Assembly (NCBI RefSeq): GCF_016097555.1
Contig: NC_054707.1
Coordinates: 51,201,683 to 51,265,682, forward strand
Direction of reading: 5' to 3'
From: Gigantopelta aegis
Lineage: Eukaryota; Mollusca; Gastropoda; Neomphalida; Peltospiridae
Length of the DNA: 64,000 nucleotides
Shown here: piece after piece, positions 1 through 25,342 of the stretch
How positions within the stretch are numbered: the first letter of the stretch is position 1
Layout of the letters: every line of letters starts with the position of its first letter
The notes under the pieces: model-generated
What the model saw: only the letters and a program-made list of their open reading frames with translations
Databases searched by the model: none
What the model was told of the DNA's origin: nothing
Made by a program: the position numbers and the translations under genes

Positions 1-171
1 AGGCAGATATCACAACGTTCAAAGGGAAACGCAAAGAATCTAAACAGGTTATCCAATTACGAGTGGTAGATCAGGACAGTGATCAAACCTGCGTTGAACG
101 GACACGTTTAATCGTTGGCGATTGGTTTAACAATACCCCCCAGCATACTCTGACGTACGTGTACCAACGGC

Positions 172-465
172 CACGTTTTGATGCGACCATAGGTGTAAGG
201 GCTCCCATATTTTGTAGGGAGCAGACTGGGATTTGCCCGAATTCAGCGAAAATACCCCAATCTGGATAACATTTATTCAAATTAACATTACTACAAAACA
301 GCTATGTAGGGTTGCAAACGAATCACTACGCATTTGTACAGGGAATACAAGTAATATTGAGGGTAGAATTATGAAAATACATGGTAAAAAGGTCTCAGGT
401 TAGCACATTTTGCCCGAATATCTGTATCATTTTTGCCCGAATGTGGGGTTTTGCAGCAGCATGTC
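172..465 (+). repeat. Dispersed repeat family R1, copy 1
   Basis: This stretch aligns by eye with 42672-43016 in the same orientation and with 25343-25500 in reverse complement. Shared landmarks are an ATAGGTGTA-GGGCTCCC start, a CCCCAATCTGGATAACA segment, ACAGCTATGTAGGGTTGC, and a repeated TTTTGCCCGAAT-type motif. No coding signature or terminal inverted repeat was found, so its class is unknown. The small reading frames across it are not credible genes. Confidence 0.7.
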
Positions 466-760
466 TTGTACGCTTATGGATGCGACCTTTTTATGTCTTA
501 GTTAAGGAGCCGGCGAAAGTCGACACCTGCGACTATGACAGGCGTGCGCTCAAGAGCCTACCTTCCATATACGCAGGTACGCAGCTGCGTACCACCTAAA
601 TTACAAATATTTATATTATATATTATTTTATTAAAATATCTGATGTAAATGCGTGTATGCTCTATGCCAATAGCGCTTTATTCTATCGCCAAAAACGTCT
701 GCGTACCACCTGAACATCCCAAGCTAGGTCCCTGGCGCTACAACTACTGACTCTGAATGT
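466..760. other. No recognised feature
   Basis: Low-information sequence with an AT-rich block near 600-650. I see no gene, RNA or clear repeat boundary here. Confidence 0.5.
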
Positions 761-768
761 GCACGTTA

Positions 769-812
769 ATACCTACCTACCTACCTACCTACATACCTAC
801 CTACCTACCTAT
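769..812 (+). repeat. (TACC)n microsatellite
   Basis: About ten CTAC/TACC tetranucleotide repeats with one CATA interruption. Confidence 0.95.
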
Positions 813-896
813 TTGATGCGACTCTACCGGCCTCACTGGTGTCGTGGTACTGAATTCGCAGCCCGTTCGGGAGTTATCACCCCACCTCACCCCACC

Positions 897-1046
<150 letters not shown>

Positions 1047-1059
1047 TCTGTGTCTCATA

Positions 1060-1678
1060 GAAACTTAACATAACAGATGTTGTGTGCTAGTAACTTGACA
1101 AGAGTAGTTCATTAAAATAGCTTTTAACCCTTCACTACTTTACCATATTCTTCTAATGTTAATTAGAATACTATTTGTAATTTCAATAACAATCACGTGC
1201 TCGTGAAAACACGTTGACGTATTAATTGGTGCATGTATAGCGGATGATTTATAAATAATGTTAAAATTACTGCAGTCAATAATATACATCATAAAGGTGA
1301 AGAAAAAACATGGTCCCGCCTTAACACAACACGCGGCATCGAATAAGCCTAGGGGCAGTTTCGTGTACTTTGTAGGAAGAACTGATAAGATATAATTGCA
1401 GTCAGAACCGGTAAAACCACCTCCTGGAAGACAAAAGTTTCCTAAAGTGCACAATTATCTCTGACGTTAGTAGATCCAAACGAACCCAACAACGTAAATC
1501 CAGTTGTTGAGCTAAGCCTTTAAATACATGAACAGACCAAGAAACAAATAAAAAAGTTGGATAATTATTACAATATTCTTTGACCCTAATTTGTTAAAAG
1601 TGAAAGATTTAAATTTAATATTTGAAAACAAAGTTCTTGAACTAGTTTCGTATAATTCTGTCTGCATTGACGACTAAC
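1060..1678 (+). other. Upstream region of the lectin gene
   Basis: Non-coding sequence before the start codon at 1679. It must hold the promoter and 5' UTR if the gene starts nearby. A TTTAAATA string near 1518 is TATA-like but cannot be assigned as functional from sequence alone. No repeat family was recognised. Confidence 0.3.
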
Positions 1679-15024
<13,346 letters not shown>

Positions 15025-15141
15025 CACACTGAATCACTACCAGATAATCTACCTGTAACATTGATTCAGTCTTGTGTAGTTTAACCACTAACACTGTTCT
15101 ATTAGATGTTTAACCAGATCCATTCAAGCATACCTGATGTT

Positions 15142-15157
15142 ATTAAAACATATTAAA
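15142..15157 (+). terminator. Candidate polyadenylation signals
   Basis: Two ATTAAA hexamers at 15142 and 15152, about 120 bp after the lectin stop codon. ATTAAA is the commonest variant of the AATAAA signal. There is no direct proof of use. Confidence 0.45.
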
Positions 15158-15159
15158 GA

Positions 15160-16730
15160 TAAAATGTATTAAAATCTAACAGACTGTAGCTCTTGTTTTT
15201 TTCTTCTTTTTTTTCATTTTATACATTACATTGACACAATCGATGTATGAAGCATTACAAATACCGACATGAAATCGGTCATGTCTGGCCACAGATCACA
15301 GTTATCTTCCCATTTGGTTGTCGAAAATCAGGAAATTTGTCCGCACAAGTAGTCTGCTGTTTGACTGTGACTATTTCATGGCAGACAGCTTTGAAGCGGC
15401 AACTATTTGACTGGAGTTAACAGGGGAGAGCATGTAGTTTGTAAACATGTGTCACTTGTTGACATTGAAGACTTGTTTGTGGTAATTCCGGCCCATGCAC
15501 AAGTAGTGCTTTTTGTGTAAAATGTGTGTACTCCGGCCAGGTTTAGTGGGTGTGTTTGTTTAAACCAATATCCTGGGAGAAAGAGCTGGACAACAGGGGT
15601 TGCCCTTTTCAGGGTATGTTTCCCCTAGGCAGGCAAAGGTACATACAAAAATCCATGGGCCTGCTGATATTAATAAAAAATGTTATAGCTACTAACGCTA
15701 TATAGAAACATTGTGGTCTGTGGCCGTCTGATGGCGCTCTCGGACATTTTGTAACACATCCGGTTTTACACCGAGACTGTATTGTGTTGCGCCTCCGTGT
15801 TCGTTCAAAACACTGCATGGCAGTTTCAAAATTCAATCGAGTGATCCTAAAACGTTGGCGTTAATTTGATATATTTTGACGGACCAATAGTAAGCCAAGT
15901 TCAGATTGCTGAGAATCTTTCATCAAAACAATTCAACCACTGAGACACACAACAGTACACTCTGTATTAAGGCAACGACATACCATACGATTGTCTCGCA
16001 CAATAATAGCCGACTGTCACAGGACAAACACAACGATTTCATCAGATGCTATATGCAATCGACTACTCTCGTATTGTGTGCCTTTGCCTTTACACATGGC
16101 GCTGTTGGCGAGATAGAGTGTTTAAAACATGCAGACAAAACAAAGAAACAAAACCCGAAACTAACAACACTTCCCCTTCCCTCCCCGCCCCCCCCCCTCC
16201 CCCGCCCCTTCAAAAAAACAAAAAAGAAGAAGAAAAGAAGAAAAGAAGCAACAAAAACAGCAACAAGAAAACAACAAAAAACAAGCATCCGTGTTTATAC
16301 AAAATTAAAACAACCGAAATAACGTAAATAAGCACTACTCTGATCTAAATACTTTTTATCGAAATAATCAAAGATGGAGTTTAGTAAAAAAAAAAAAAAA
16401 AAACCCTAATAAAAACGATTAAAAAGTTGGGGTTTTTTTTTTCGTTTTTCGTGAAATATACTCTTTAAAAAGTAAAGGAACTCAAACAAGAATTTACAAT
16501 TGCCAAAATTGTAAGGTATATTAGCTGTGGGGAATGGTTATATGATAATAGTGAATTAATTGGGCAAACATTACAAGCGGTAGTTCAGTATTACAGTAGA
16601 TTTTTTATGACCACCAAAGATCTTGAAGGACGACTGGGGTCAGAAGTGAAATTTGAAAGTTGACGTTTTTGATCAGTAGTGGGCGATACCTCCACGATGT
16701 GTCAGACGAGGCATACTGCGTATGAGTCTC
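15160..16730. other. Intergenic, nothing recognised
   Basis: Between the lectin gene and the solo LTR. It includes C-rich and A-rich low-complexity patches near 16170-16260 and 16385-16445. The small frames at 15906-16327 are compositional and have no recognisable domain. Confidence 0.5.
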
Positions 16731-17855
16731 TGTCACGGGGATCCTATAATACCCGTAACTGAATAAAACACGATTATCCAAATATCTCTCCTAACTGTTT
16801 ATCTATTAGATCTCTCTGTATCGGGCAGTCCAATACCCGAGTGGATCGTCTCTAGGTATAATCTGAGATAGATCTTATATATATATATATATATATATAT
16901 AGCACGTTTAGTTCACACAACAAAACACAATACACTTTGGAATCTGTATTAACCTTACGCTGACAAATATATTTGCCGCAGTTAATTACTTACAACAACA
17001 ATAATAATAACAACCCAGAACTGATCACTTAATTAGTTAATCACTAGGTGTCTAGTTTACACAATATTCTAATCACTTCACCGTGATACAACACACACAC
17101 GTGTTATAATTGAGAAACGCTGCCAGGGGAACTTAATTAATAAAGGAATTACAACTCTATTCCTAACTGGTTAATTTTTAATTAACCCTTAACTACTCAT
17201 TCAGTAACCTGTAATACAGAAATAATACTGGTACATATCACCATAAAGACAATAACCTACAGTTTACCTACGTCCTCTAGGATGACTGGTTAAGCTTTAA
17301 TAATTTTAGAACAGTGAAGCCTACAGTTTACTTTGTCAGATTACCGGAAACACTGTCTAAATAATATTGGTATAATACAGTATTAAAATATTTAAAGTCA
17401 CATCAATCACATCAAGGTTATACAACAGAGCAGAAAAATATATTTACCACGTCCGGACTGAACTTATATAGATCGTTCAGTGGACGACGTCCGTTTCCCC
17501 TGGATACTTCCAATGTTTCTCCCCGATATATCTAAAATCCTATCTATTTATTACAAAAATCCGAATATCGCCTGGGGGCACATCGCGGTACTCCACCTAT
17601 CATGTGAATTTTCCACAGCGACCAAGACGACATTTTTTTCTTAGATGACCAGACTTACTGTCGCCATTCCGCTAGGAATACAAGGTCGTAAAACAGAACT
17701 GGCACTGGCCACATGGCCTCCACACCTGGTCTGGGTGTGTATTGGGAACAGCTCGACCACCGTCGCGCGGGGGTATTACGTAACCCAGCCGCACACGGCC
17801 CTTTAAAACAATTAACATCGCAACAGGCGAAAAGATAAGAGCATGTTCCGTCACA
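16731..17855 (-). mobile_element. Solo LTR, copy 1
   Basis: Read on the minus strand it starts TGTGACGGAAC and ends CCCGTGACA, so it has the 5'-TG...CA-3' ends of an LTR. GTCTC at 16726-16730 and 17856-17860 is a 5-bp target duplication. It is the reverse complement of 22447-23544 along most of its length, for example TTCCAAAGTGTATTGTGTTT. No internal retroelement genes are adjacent. Confidence 0.85.
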
Positions 17856-17871
17856 GTCTCCCAATGGTCAT

Positions 17872-18827
17872 TTAAGGGAGTCTGTTCCACTCCTCTTGCA
17901 GCGCTTGACCAAATTCCGCTAACGTGGTCGGCGGCCTTTGACGTTGACGCACACGTCTCCCTATCATGTCCAAGACGTGTTCAATGGCGGAAAGGTCTGG
18001 GCTCATTGCTGGCCATGGCATTCGATAGATGCTGTGCTGCTGGAGGTGAGCATTGACGATTCGTGCACGGTGAGCACGGGCATTGTTGTCCTGAAAAATA
18101 AAATGTCGACCCACACGCCTAGCAAACGGGACGACAAAGGGTTTCAGTATGTTGTCCCGGTAGTACTGCCCAGTGACCCTTCCTTGCACAATATGGGGGG
18201 GGGGGGGGTGTTTCTGTCAGTCATAGTGATACCACCCCACACCATAACCGATCCACAGCCAAATCTGTAATGAAATCGCAAGTGACGTTGGCGTGCCGTT
18301 CATTTCGTCGTCGCCAGACCCCACCACGCCTGTCAAAGAAGTCCAAAGTGAATAGGGAGTCATCTGAAAACATGACGTGACCAGCGACGAATACCCCATT
18401 TCTGACGCTCCCTACACCCTTCACATCTGTAGGCAATGTGACGATTTGTCAAGGTAGGCACAACCCGGGGCCGTCGAGCATGAAGGTGGGTTGCATGAAT
18501 ACGATTTCTAATCGTCTGACCCGTAACTCGGACACCAATAGCCTGATGCAGGTTTGCATCAATTTGACTTGCCGTTTGAGCTCGATTTCTTAGAGCCTGG
18601 TTACGGATGAATCGATCGTGTACTCCTGTCGTTGCCCTGGGACGACCTGAACGGGGTCGATCGTCAACATTTTGGGTTTGTTGGTACCTGTTCCATAGTC
18701 TGCTAATCACTAACTTCGAAACATTAAAGGTGTTGGCCACTTCACGCTGACGTCTGCCCGTTTGTAGCATGACAATAGCCCGTAGACGCTCATCGCGTTG
18801 CATACGCCGCATCGCAAATTCAAACAA
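17872..18827 (-). pseudogene. Tc1/mariner-like transposase, decayed
   Basis: The minus strand from 18827 gives an N-terminal DNA-binding region (RDERLRAIVMLQTG, FNVSKLVISRLW, GRPRATT) and then shifts frame near 18410. The catalytic core shows FSDDSLF (first Asp), IFQDNNARAHRAR and SPDLSAIEHVLDMI (Glu). In relatives the central motif is usually QDDNAR or QQDNAR, so the second catalytic Asp appears replaced by Asn. Two frameshifts, one at a G run near 18195, add to the damage. It ends EEWNRLP, as in related transposases. It starts 16 bp after the solo LTR, with no functional link implied. Confidence 0.88.
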
Positions 18828-19139
18828 TAAAAATTACTAAAAACAAAACAATATCAACTGTGTGATCAACAGAATGAAAAAGATTGACAGAAATAATGTT
18901 CCACAGTGTTTAATCGACCTTCCTGGGAATTGTCAAAATCGAGAATGACACCCACGCACATGTACGTGGCCATTGCGTGATGCACGTGCAAACTATGGAA
19001 TGTGTTTCGGTTTGTTGATAAACAGTCCTGAACGTTCTTTACTAGGAAGTCTGTGGTCAAAACGTATGTTCGGTGTAATAGTTGATATTAACATTAATAT
19101 TTCAGGTTCCCCTATGGAATGGAGTGTAAAAAATTTCTG
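18828..19139. other. Flank of the Tc1 remnant
   Basis: Probably includes the element's 5' leader. No inverted terminus was identified and no gene was supported. Confidence 0.4.
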
Positions 19140-19470
19140 TTCTGGTTGTTTGTTTTGTTTAAGTACACCACCAGAGCATAGTGACTTGTTAATCTTCGGC
19201 TATTGGATGTCAAACATTTGGTAATTCTGACACGTAGTCTTCAGAGTAACACCAGTACATTGTTTTCCATTAGTAGCAGGGTATTTCATATGCACTTACC
19301 ACAGACAGGACAGCACATACAACGGTCGTTACTATACCAGTCGTGGATCACTGGTTGGTATGGGAAAAAGCCCAATCACATAATGGGTCCACCGAAAGGG
19401 TTCGGTCCTGCGATTGAAGTACCTCAGTCGAGCACTCTACCGACTGAGCTAGATCCCGCCTCCTTTCTGT
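19140..19470 (-). mobile_element. tRNA-derived SINE, head B, tail B
   Basis: The minus-strand head GATCTAGCTCAGTCGGTAG carries a canonical A box. The body passes through AACCAGTGATCCACGAC-like text, and the tail has GGTAATT / GTCAAACATTTGG / ATCCAATAGCCGA ending in GTACTTAAACAAAAC. Confidence 0.85.
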
Positions 19471-19492
19471 TCTGTAGACACCTCTGTTTCAG

Positions 19493-19690
19493 AAAGAAAT
19501 CTTTTATTTAACGACGCACTCAACACATTTTATTTACGATTATATGGCGTCAGACATATGATTAAGGACAACACATATATTGACAGAGGAAATTCGCTGT
19601 AGCCACTTCATGGGCTACTCTTTTCGATTAGCAGCAAGGGTTCTTTTACATTCATCATCCCACAGACAGGGTAATACATACCACGGCCTT
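19493..19690 (-). mobile_element. SINE fragment, tail A, head missing
   Basis: It has tail and body only: AACGACGCACTCAACACA, GGCGTCAGACATATG, GCCACTTCATGGGCTACTC, and it stops after CCACGGCCTTTG where the LINE 3' tail begins. Confidence 0.85.
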
Positions 19691-22116
19691 TGAATGAATG
19701 AATGAATGAATGTTTAACGACACCCCAGCACGAAAAATACATCGGCTATTGGGTGTCAAACTATGGTAAATGCAAACAGTAAGTGATGATTAACATCAAT
19801 CTAAAAATTCAACAGTTAAATTAAAACACAGTGTAAAGAACTGTGCCAAAAATACAAATATCACAGATATATAAAATTAAAATTTATAGTAAAAGTCAGT
19901 ATCACGTAAATATTGTAAGATAATTTCTTGATGGAATCGAAATGATTCCATTACATTTCTTTGTCTAAATAAATATTTTCGAATTGCTGACAAATGCTTA
20001 CACTCCACCAACTTATGCTTACACTCCACCAAAATGTGTCGCACCGTCAGAAGACACTGACAGTGCTCACACTGAGGTGGAAGATCTTTCTTCAAGATAA
20101 ATGAATGGGTCAAGTAAGTATGACCGATGCGGGCACGACACAAGACTATATCATCCTTCCTGCACTGTCTCCCAAGACCGGCTTGATGGCATGAAGCTTG
20201 TTCGCAACCGCACCGTCCCAATCACGTTGCCAAGTCAAAAAGATAAATTGGTTGATACTATATTTAAAATCAGTATACGGTACACCAACCCTGGCATGAG
20301 GCAAATCCAAAGCAGACTTGGCAGCAGAATCTGCCTTTTCATTACCCCTAATACCAACATGGCTGGGCACCCAACAAAATACAACATCTTTATTGACAAT
20401 AGATAAAAAGACACACTTTCGTATACCATCCCAATTAAGGGATGGTCCAGCTTCATATTGTGCAAATCTTGGAGACACGAAAGTGAGTCGGTAAAAATAA
20501 TAAATTTGGACGCACTAGAATCCTTGATTTCTTCCAAGGCTTTAATGACTGCCCAAACTTCAGCACTTAATATTGATGCTGAGTCAGGCAGTCTCATGGA
20601 AATGATAGTATCTGATGCAAAAACTGTAGCACAAGCCACAAAATTCCCATCCCGTGATCCATTTGTATAAACAGGAATGTAATCACGGTACCTGTCTTGA
20701 ATTTCCATGAACAATTGTTTATATACCACAGCATCTGTACGATCTTTCTTCAGATGCGCAAGATGAAACACAATTTTAGGTGGTGTAATACACCAAGGTG
20801 GTAAAACAAAATATGAAGGAGTTTCCAAAGTGTCAGTTAAATCAATGTTGGAAAGCGACAAAAAACCCAACAACGTTGAATGCGAAGACCAAATGTACGA
20901 ATAGCATTCGGCCTTGCATCAAACAACTTCATATATTTGTTGTTAAACACTGCATCATGTGTAGGATGTTTTGGTAAAGATTTAATCTTGGTGGCATACT
21001 GCAGAGAAAGCTTTGCACGTCTAGCACCTAAACGTACAAGCTCTCTACAGGAGATGTACCTGGTTGTGTATAGGATCTAGCATATGCAAGTAAGACTTGC
21101 ATGCCGACCCATACACAATGTATCCATAATCAATTTTTGATCTAACTAAAGATCTATACAAACGGAGCATAACCTTCCGGTCTGTTCCCCATTCCGTATT
21201 ACCAATAATTTAAAAAATATTTAGAGCTTTTAAGCCCTTCTTTTTAAAGTATTTGAGATGGGGCACACCACCAGAAATTTAGTCTCCTCCACAACTGGAA
21301 TTGGATTTTTGTCCAAAAACAACTGTGGATCTAAATGGAGACCTCTTTTCTGGCAGATATGCATACAAACCGTCTTTGCCTTTGAGAATCTAAAGCCATT
21401 GTCAGTTGCCCATTGATAAAGTTTTTTCAAACAAAGCTGCAATGAACATTCAATGATACTCATATTGGACGATCTGTAACAAATCTGAAAATCATCGACA
21501 TATAATCAGCAATCCACACCAGGTGTTAAACACTGGGTGATGCTGTTAATTTTCACAGAAAATAAAGTTACAGACAGGATACTACCTTGAGGCACACCCA
21601 TCTCCTGTGGGTGAATGTCGGACAAAGTCGACCCCACCCGGACTTTAAAAGATCTATCTTTTAAAAATTGAGAAATAAAAACAGGAAGTCGACCTCTTAA
21701 GCCCATGCCATGGAGGTCGTTTAAAATCCCATACTTCCACGTGGTATCGTAAGCTTTCTCCGAATAAAAACCCCTACTGAAACCAAGTGCTGATTATGGA
21801 TGAAAGCTTCCCTAAAAACGTTTCAAATCTAACAAGATGATCAACCGTGCTACGTCTAGATCTGAACCCACGTTGCACGTTAGTAAGCAATTTGTGAGAT
21901 TCAAGATACCAGACAAGTCTACGATTGATCATTCGATCCATGGTTTTACAAATGCAACTTGTCAAAGCGATAGGGCGATAACTAGTAGGATTAGTTGGAT
22001 CCTTACCAGGCTTGGGAATAGGAATGATAATAGCTTTCCTCCAATCAGAAGGAAAGTCTTCAGAAATCCAGATGTTATTAAAAATATTCAAAAGAACCAT
22101 CAAAGATGATTCAGGT
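19691..22116 (-). pseudogene. RNase H-bearing LINE (family L2w), 5' truncated and decayed
   Basis: On the minus strand, 22110-21240 gives reverse transcriptase: IPIPKPGKDP, SYRPIALTS, QRGFRSRRSTVDHL, MGVPQGSILS and LYVDDF near 21495, with a TGA stop two codons before LYVDDF. 20700-20300 gives RNase H: VYTNGSRDG (the usual first Asp is Asn), LSAEVWAV, IFTDSLSCL, VPSHVGIRGNEKADS. 20140-19980 gives a CEHCQC...HILVECKH zinc-like end that contains an in-frame short duplication (LVECKH twice). The 3' end is a CATT repeat near 19690. Frameshifts occur near 21740, 20450 and 20160. The domain order suits the Jockey/I-type group. A second, internally deleted copy is at 34081-34526 plus 39678-41230. Confidence 0.9.
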
Positions 22117-22256
22117 ACCTCGGCCTTTGATAAACCAGTCGTGGTGCACTGGCTGGAACGAGAAATAGCTCAATTGGCGCACCGACGGGGATCGATCCCA
22201 GACCTACCGCGCATCGCGCGAGTGCTTTACCATTGGGCTACGTCTCGTCCCCCCTG
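22117..22256 (-). mobile_element. SINE fragment, head B only
   Basis: The minus strand has a GACGTAGCCCAATGGTAAAG head and body up to AGGCCGAGGTACC. The tail is absent, and it abuts the truncated LINE 5' end. Confidence 0.75.
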
Positions 22257-22265
22257 TTTTGTTTA

Positions 22266-23605
22266 TGTCTTTGTAAGGCTGGTAGGTATAGGATTCGCAT
22301 CCCGGTACCGACTCCCACCCAGAGTGAGTTTTAACTACTCAATAGGTAGGTGTAAGACCTCTACACCCTCTTCTCTCTCACTAACCACTAACAACTAACC
22401 CACTGTCCTGGATAGACAGCCCAGATAACTAAGGTGTGTGCCCAGGTGTGACGGTACTCTGCGCGACGGCCGTGTGCAGTTTCTAATACACACCCATCCA
22501 GGTGCGGAGGCCATGTGGCCAGTAGTTACGTAATACCTCCGCGCGACCATGGAATCTCTAGCGAACTGGCGACATTAAGTCTGACGATCTGAGAAAAAAT
22601 ATACCGCTTGGTCGCGGTGGAAATAGCACTTGTAGGGATTCGGTGCCGCGATGTACCCCCAGATATTCGCTGTCTCTGAGAGTTTTGAATAAATAGCTAG
22701 GATTTAGATATATCGAGGAGAAACATTTGGAAGTATCCAGGGGAACGGTCGTCGTCCACTGAACGATCTATATTAGTTCAGACGGGACTTTGGTAAATAT
22801 ATTTTTCTGCTCTGTTGTATAACCTTGATGTGATTGATGTGACCTTAAATATTTTAATACTGTATTATACCAATATTATTTAGACGGTGCTGCCGGTCAT
22901 CTGACGCAGTAATCTGTAGGCTCACTGTCCTAAATAATTATAAAAAGCTTAACCAGTCATCCTAGAGGACCTAGGTAAACTGTAGGTTATTGTCTTTATT
23001 GTGATAGGTACCAGTATTAATTCTGTGTTACAAGGTTACTGAATGAGTAGTTACGGGTTAATTAAAAATTAACCAGTAAGGAATAGAGTTGGAATTCCTT
23101 TATTAATTAAGTTCCCCTGGAAGCGTTTCTCCATTATCACACGTGTGTGTGTTAGCGTTTCTCAATTATCACACGTGTGGGTGTTGTGTCACGGTGAAGT
23201 GATTAGCATATTGTGTAAACTAGACACCTAGAGATTAACTAATTAAGTGATCAGTTCTGGGTTGTTATTATTTGTTGTTGTTAATTAACTACTGCGGCAG
23301 TACATTTGTCAGCGTAGGTTAATACAGATTCCAAAGTGTATTGTGTTTTTGTTGTGTTTTCTAGTGAACTAAACGTGCTATATAATATATACTTTATATA
23401 AGATCTTATCTCTGATCATACCTAGACGAACCACATTAGGGTATAACCGCCCGTTACAGAGAGATCTAATAGATATACAGTTAGGAGAGATATTTGGACA
23501 ATAGTGTTTCATTCAGTTACGGGTATTATAGAATCCCCGTGACACCAGGACAGCATGCTTGAACCTTAATTGGATATAAGCACGAAAATAAGTTGAAATG
23601 AAATG
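22266..23605 (+). mobile_element. tRNA-derived SINE, tail C, split by a solo LTR
   Basis: 22266-22446 and 23545-23605 join at CCAGG to give the same body and tail as 7127-7399, including CACTGTCCTGGATAGACAG and CATGCTTGAACCTTAATTGG. The first bases of the head are missing or diverged. Confidence 0.88.
22447..23544 (+). mobile_element. Solo LTR, copy 2
   Basis: It starts TGTGACGGTACTC and ends CCCCGTGACA, and is 1,098 bp long. CCAGG at 22442-22446 and 23545-23549 is the target duplication, confirmed by the unsplit SINE at 7127-7399, which has a single CCAGG. The LTR contains a short internal duplication of CACACGTGTG near 23138-23180. No coding part of the retroelement is next to it. Confidence 0.88.
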
Positions 23606-24289
23606 ACATTTATGTCTTAACTAATGTTTTTAATATAAACTGCACAAAAAGTAGAACATTATTTCCAAAACAGTTTACGCCAAGTCCAGCACGTTTGGTG
23701 TGGAGATGAATGGAATATAAGTTTTAAAAACTCATTATTGTAAAATTATATAAACCTAGTTATATGTGTTCTTCAGTTTATTCAATCGTTTCTCACAAAC
23801 GTTTACTTTATTTATTTATTGAAAACCGAGACGATAAAAAACACATTGCCACCTCCTTATATAGTGCACTAACAGCACCCCCAACCAAACACGCAAATTA
23901 CCAACCTTTATGTACTTCGACCAACGAGAAAATAATTACTTTCTAATTCGTTCCTCAAACGAAAGAAACAATGTTTGTACAATGTAGTGCCGAATTCTTT
24001 TGTATACTAGTATATACATTATACGCAAGGAAATATGTTTCCATCAATTCGTAAGTCACGTAAGTCAGTCATCTGTAGAAGTCATCTGTAGATGAATCAA
24101 TACAGAAGCGCTTTCCAGCAACATCTATTATTTTCAACAAAAGCGAAATGAAAAGAAGAATCAATCATTAATGCATCTCTAATATTTCTAGGAGCAAAAA
24201 ACCCCACATTATATAAAGACTTACTGATAACTGACGACATAATTACACATCCTTTTTACCCAAGTCAGTTATCTGCAGCTAAATCAACA
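23606..24289. other. Intergenic, nothing recognised
   Basis: AT-rich sequence with a small direct repeat of GTCATCTGTAGA near 24068-24090. No gene was supported. Confidence 0.45.
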
Positions 24290-25335
24290 CACTGGAAGGA
24301 AGGAATATTTTAATTAACAACGCACTGAATCTAAAACACTTAAATCTTTACGTCAGTGGTCCTTACAAAAGCCAGTACTGCTTTGTCAATTGCAGATTTA
24401 ATTTGTTTTGGTGAATTTAATATATTTCTGGACGTAAGTTATATATTAAAAGAGTTGACTGGTGTTTATAAAATCGTCAGAAATATATCATGTTTTGTGC
24501 ATTTTAAAAGAGAATGAGAAACATCTTCCATTTTTCCACATTTACTGCAATTAGGCGAGTCTTCCAACTTCAATTTATATATAATAGACACCAGAGCTGT
24601 CGTGTTAGGATTTTTGTATTTTTAATATTAGTGAATGTCAGCCCAGGAACATGTACAACAGGTTTAAGACTGAAGTGTCATGTTCTAGTCCTGTGGTTCC
24701 AATCGTCTTGCCAAATAGAATATATATTTTTGGAATGGCCACACTAATTACTTCTGATGGCCCTATCTTCAGGCCGCATGGAACAAGGAATGTTTGGAAA
24801 AACGATCGGCGGCTTCATTCCCTGGGATGGCTATATGGGCTGGAACCCATTCGAGAACAGTTGTGTGCCCCAAGAGACTGAGCTCATTATAGATAATATA
24901 TATTTTATTTGTTAGGTCTTGTCTTTGAGAAACTTTAGATTCTAATGATTGCAAGGAGCTCAAACTGTCTGGAAAATTACAAATTTTTGTTTCAAATTAA
25001 TGTAATTACTTTTAATCCAAACTAAAGAAAGGAGTATTGAAGTAATTCGGTAGCATAGACAGATAGGTTGTTTGTTAATCTGGCATGTCCTGGGGTAAGG
25101 TTGGAAGAAATACCGCCATTAACAATAAAAGCCATGCCGGTTTTGCCAGAAACAGTGTCCTTCAAGCGATTTGTGTAAATATGTACACAATCATTGTACC
25201 AGTTACCACAGGCTGCAGTAAAAATAATGTTTTTAAAGGGAGGATATTCTGTTTTACTGACGTCTTCCCCAATTCCATAAGGAATTTCAACATGCATTTC
25301 CCTCTTTTTACTCAAAATATTAATTGTCATCCATG
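24290..25335 (-). pseudogene. LINE fragment (family L3w), RNase H and 3' end
   Basis: On the minus strand, 25330-25022 gives RNase H text (CVHIYTNRLKD, SGKTGMAFIV, LSVYATELL) and 24963-24769 the later part (LEWVPAHIAIPGNEAADR). The catalytic Asp of the usual YTDGS motif is Asn. 24760-24480 retains a CGKCG-like zinc region in pieces. The 3' end near 24295 has GGTCCTTA-like, CAGTGCGTTGTTAATTAAAA and TTCC repeats. It is a different family from L2w, and multiple frameshifts leave no product. Confidence 0.8.
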
Positions 25336-25342
25336 TAAAAAT

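Noticed and set aside
1140..1454. Minus-strand ORF starting MCTLGNFCLPGGG
   Set aside because: No recognisable domain, no supporting splice context, and composition like the flanks.
16731..23544. Non-autonomous DNA transposon pair
   Set aside because: First read as inverted-repeat elements with 3-bp duplications. TG...CA ends and true 5-bp duplications (GTCTC, CCAGG) fit solo LTRs better.
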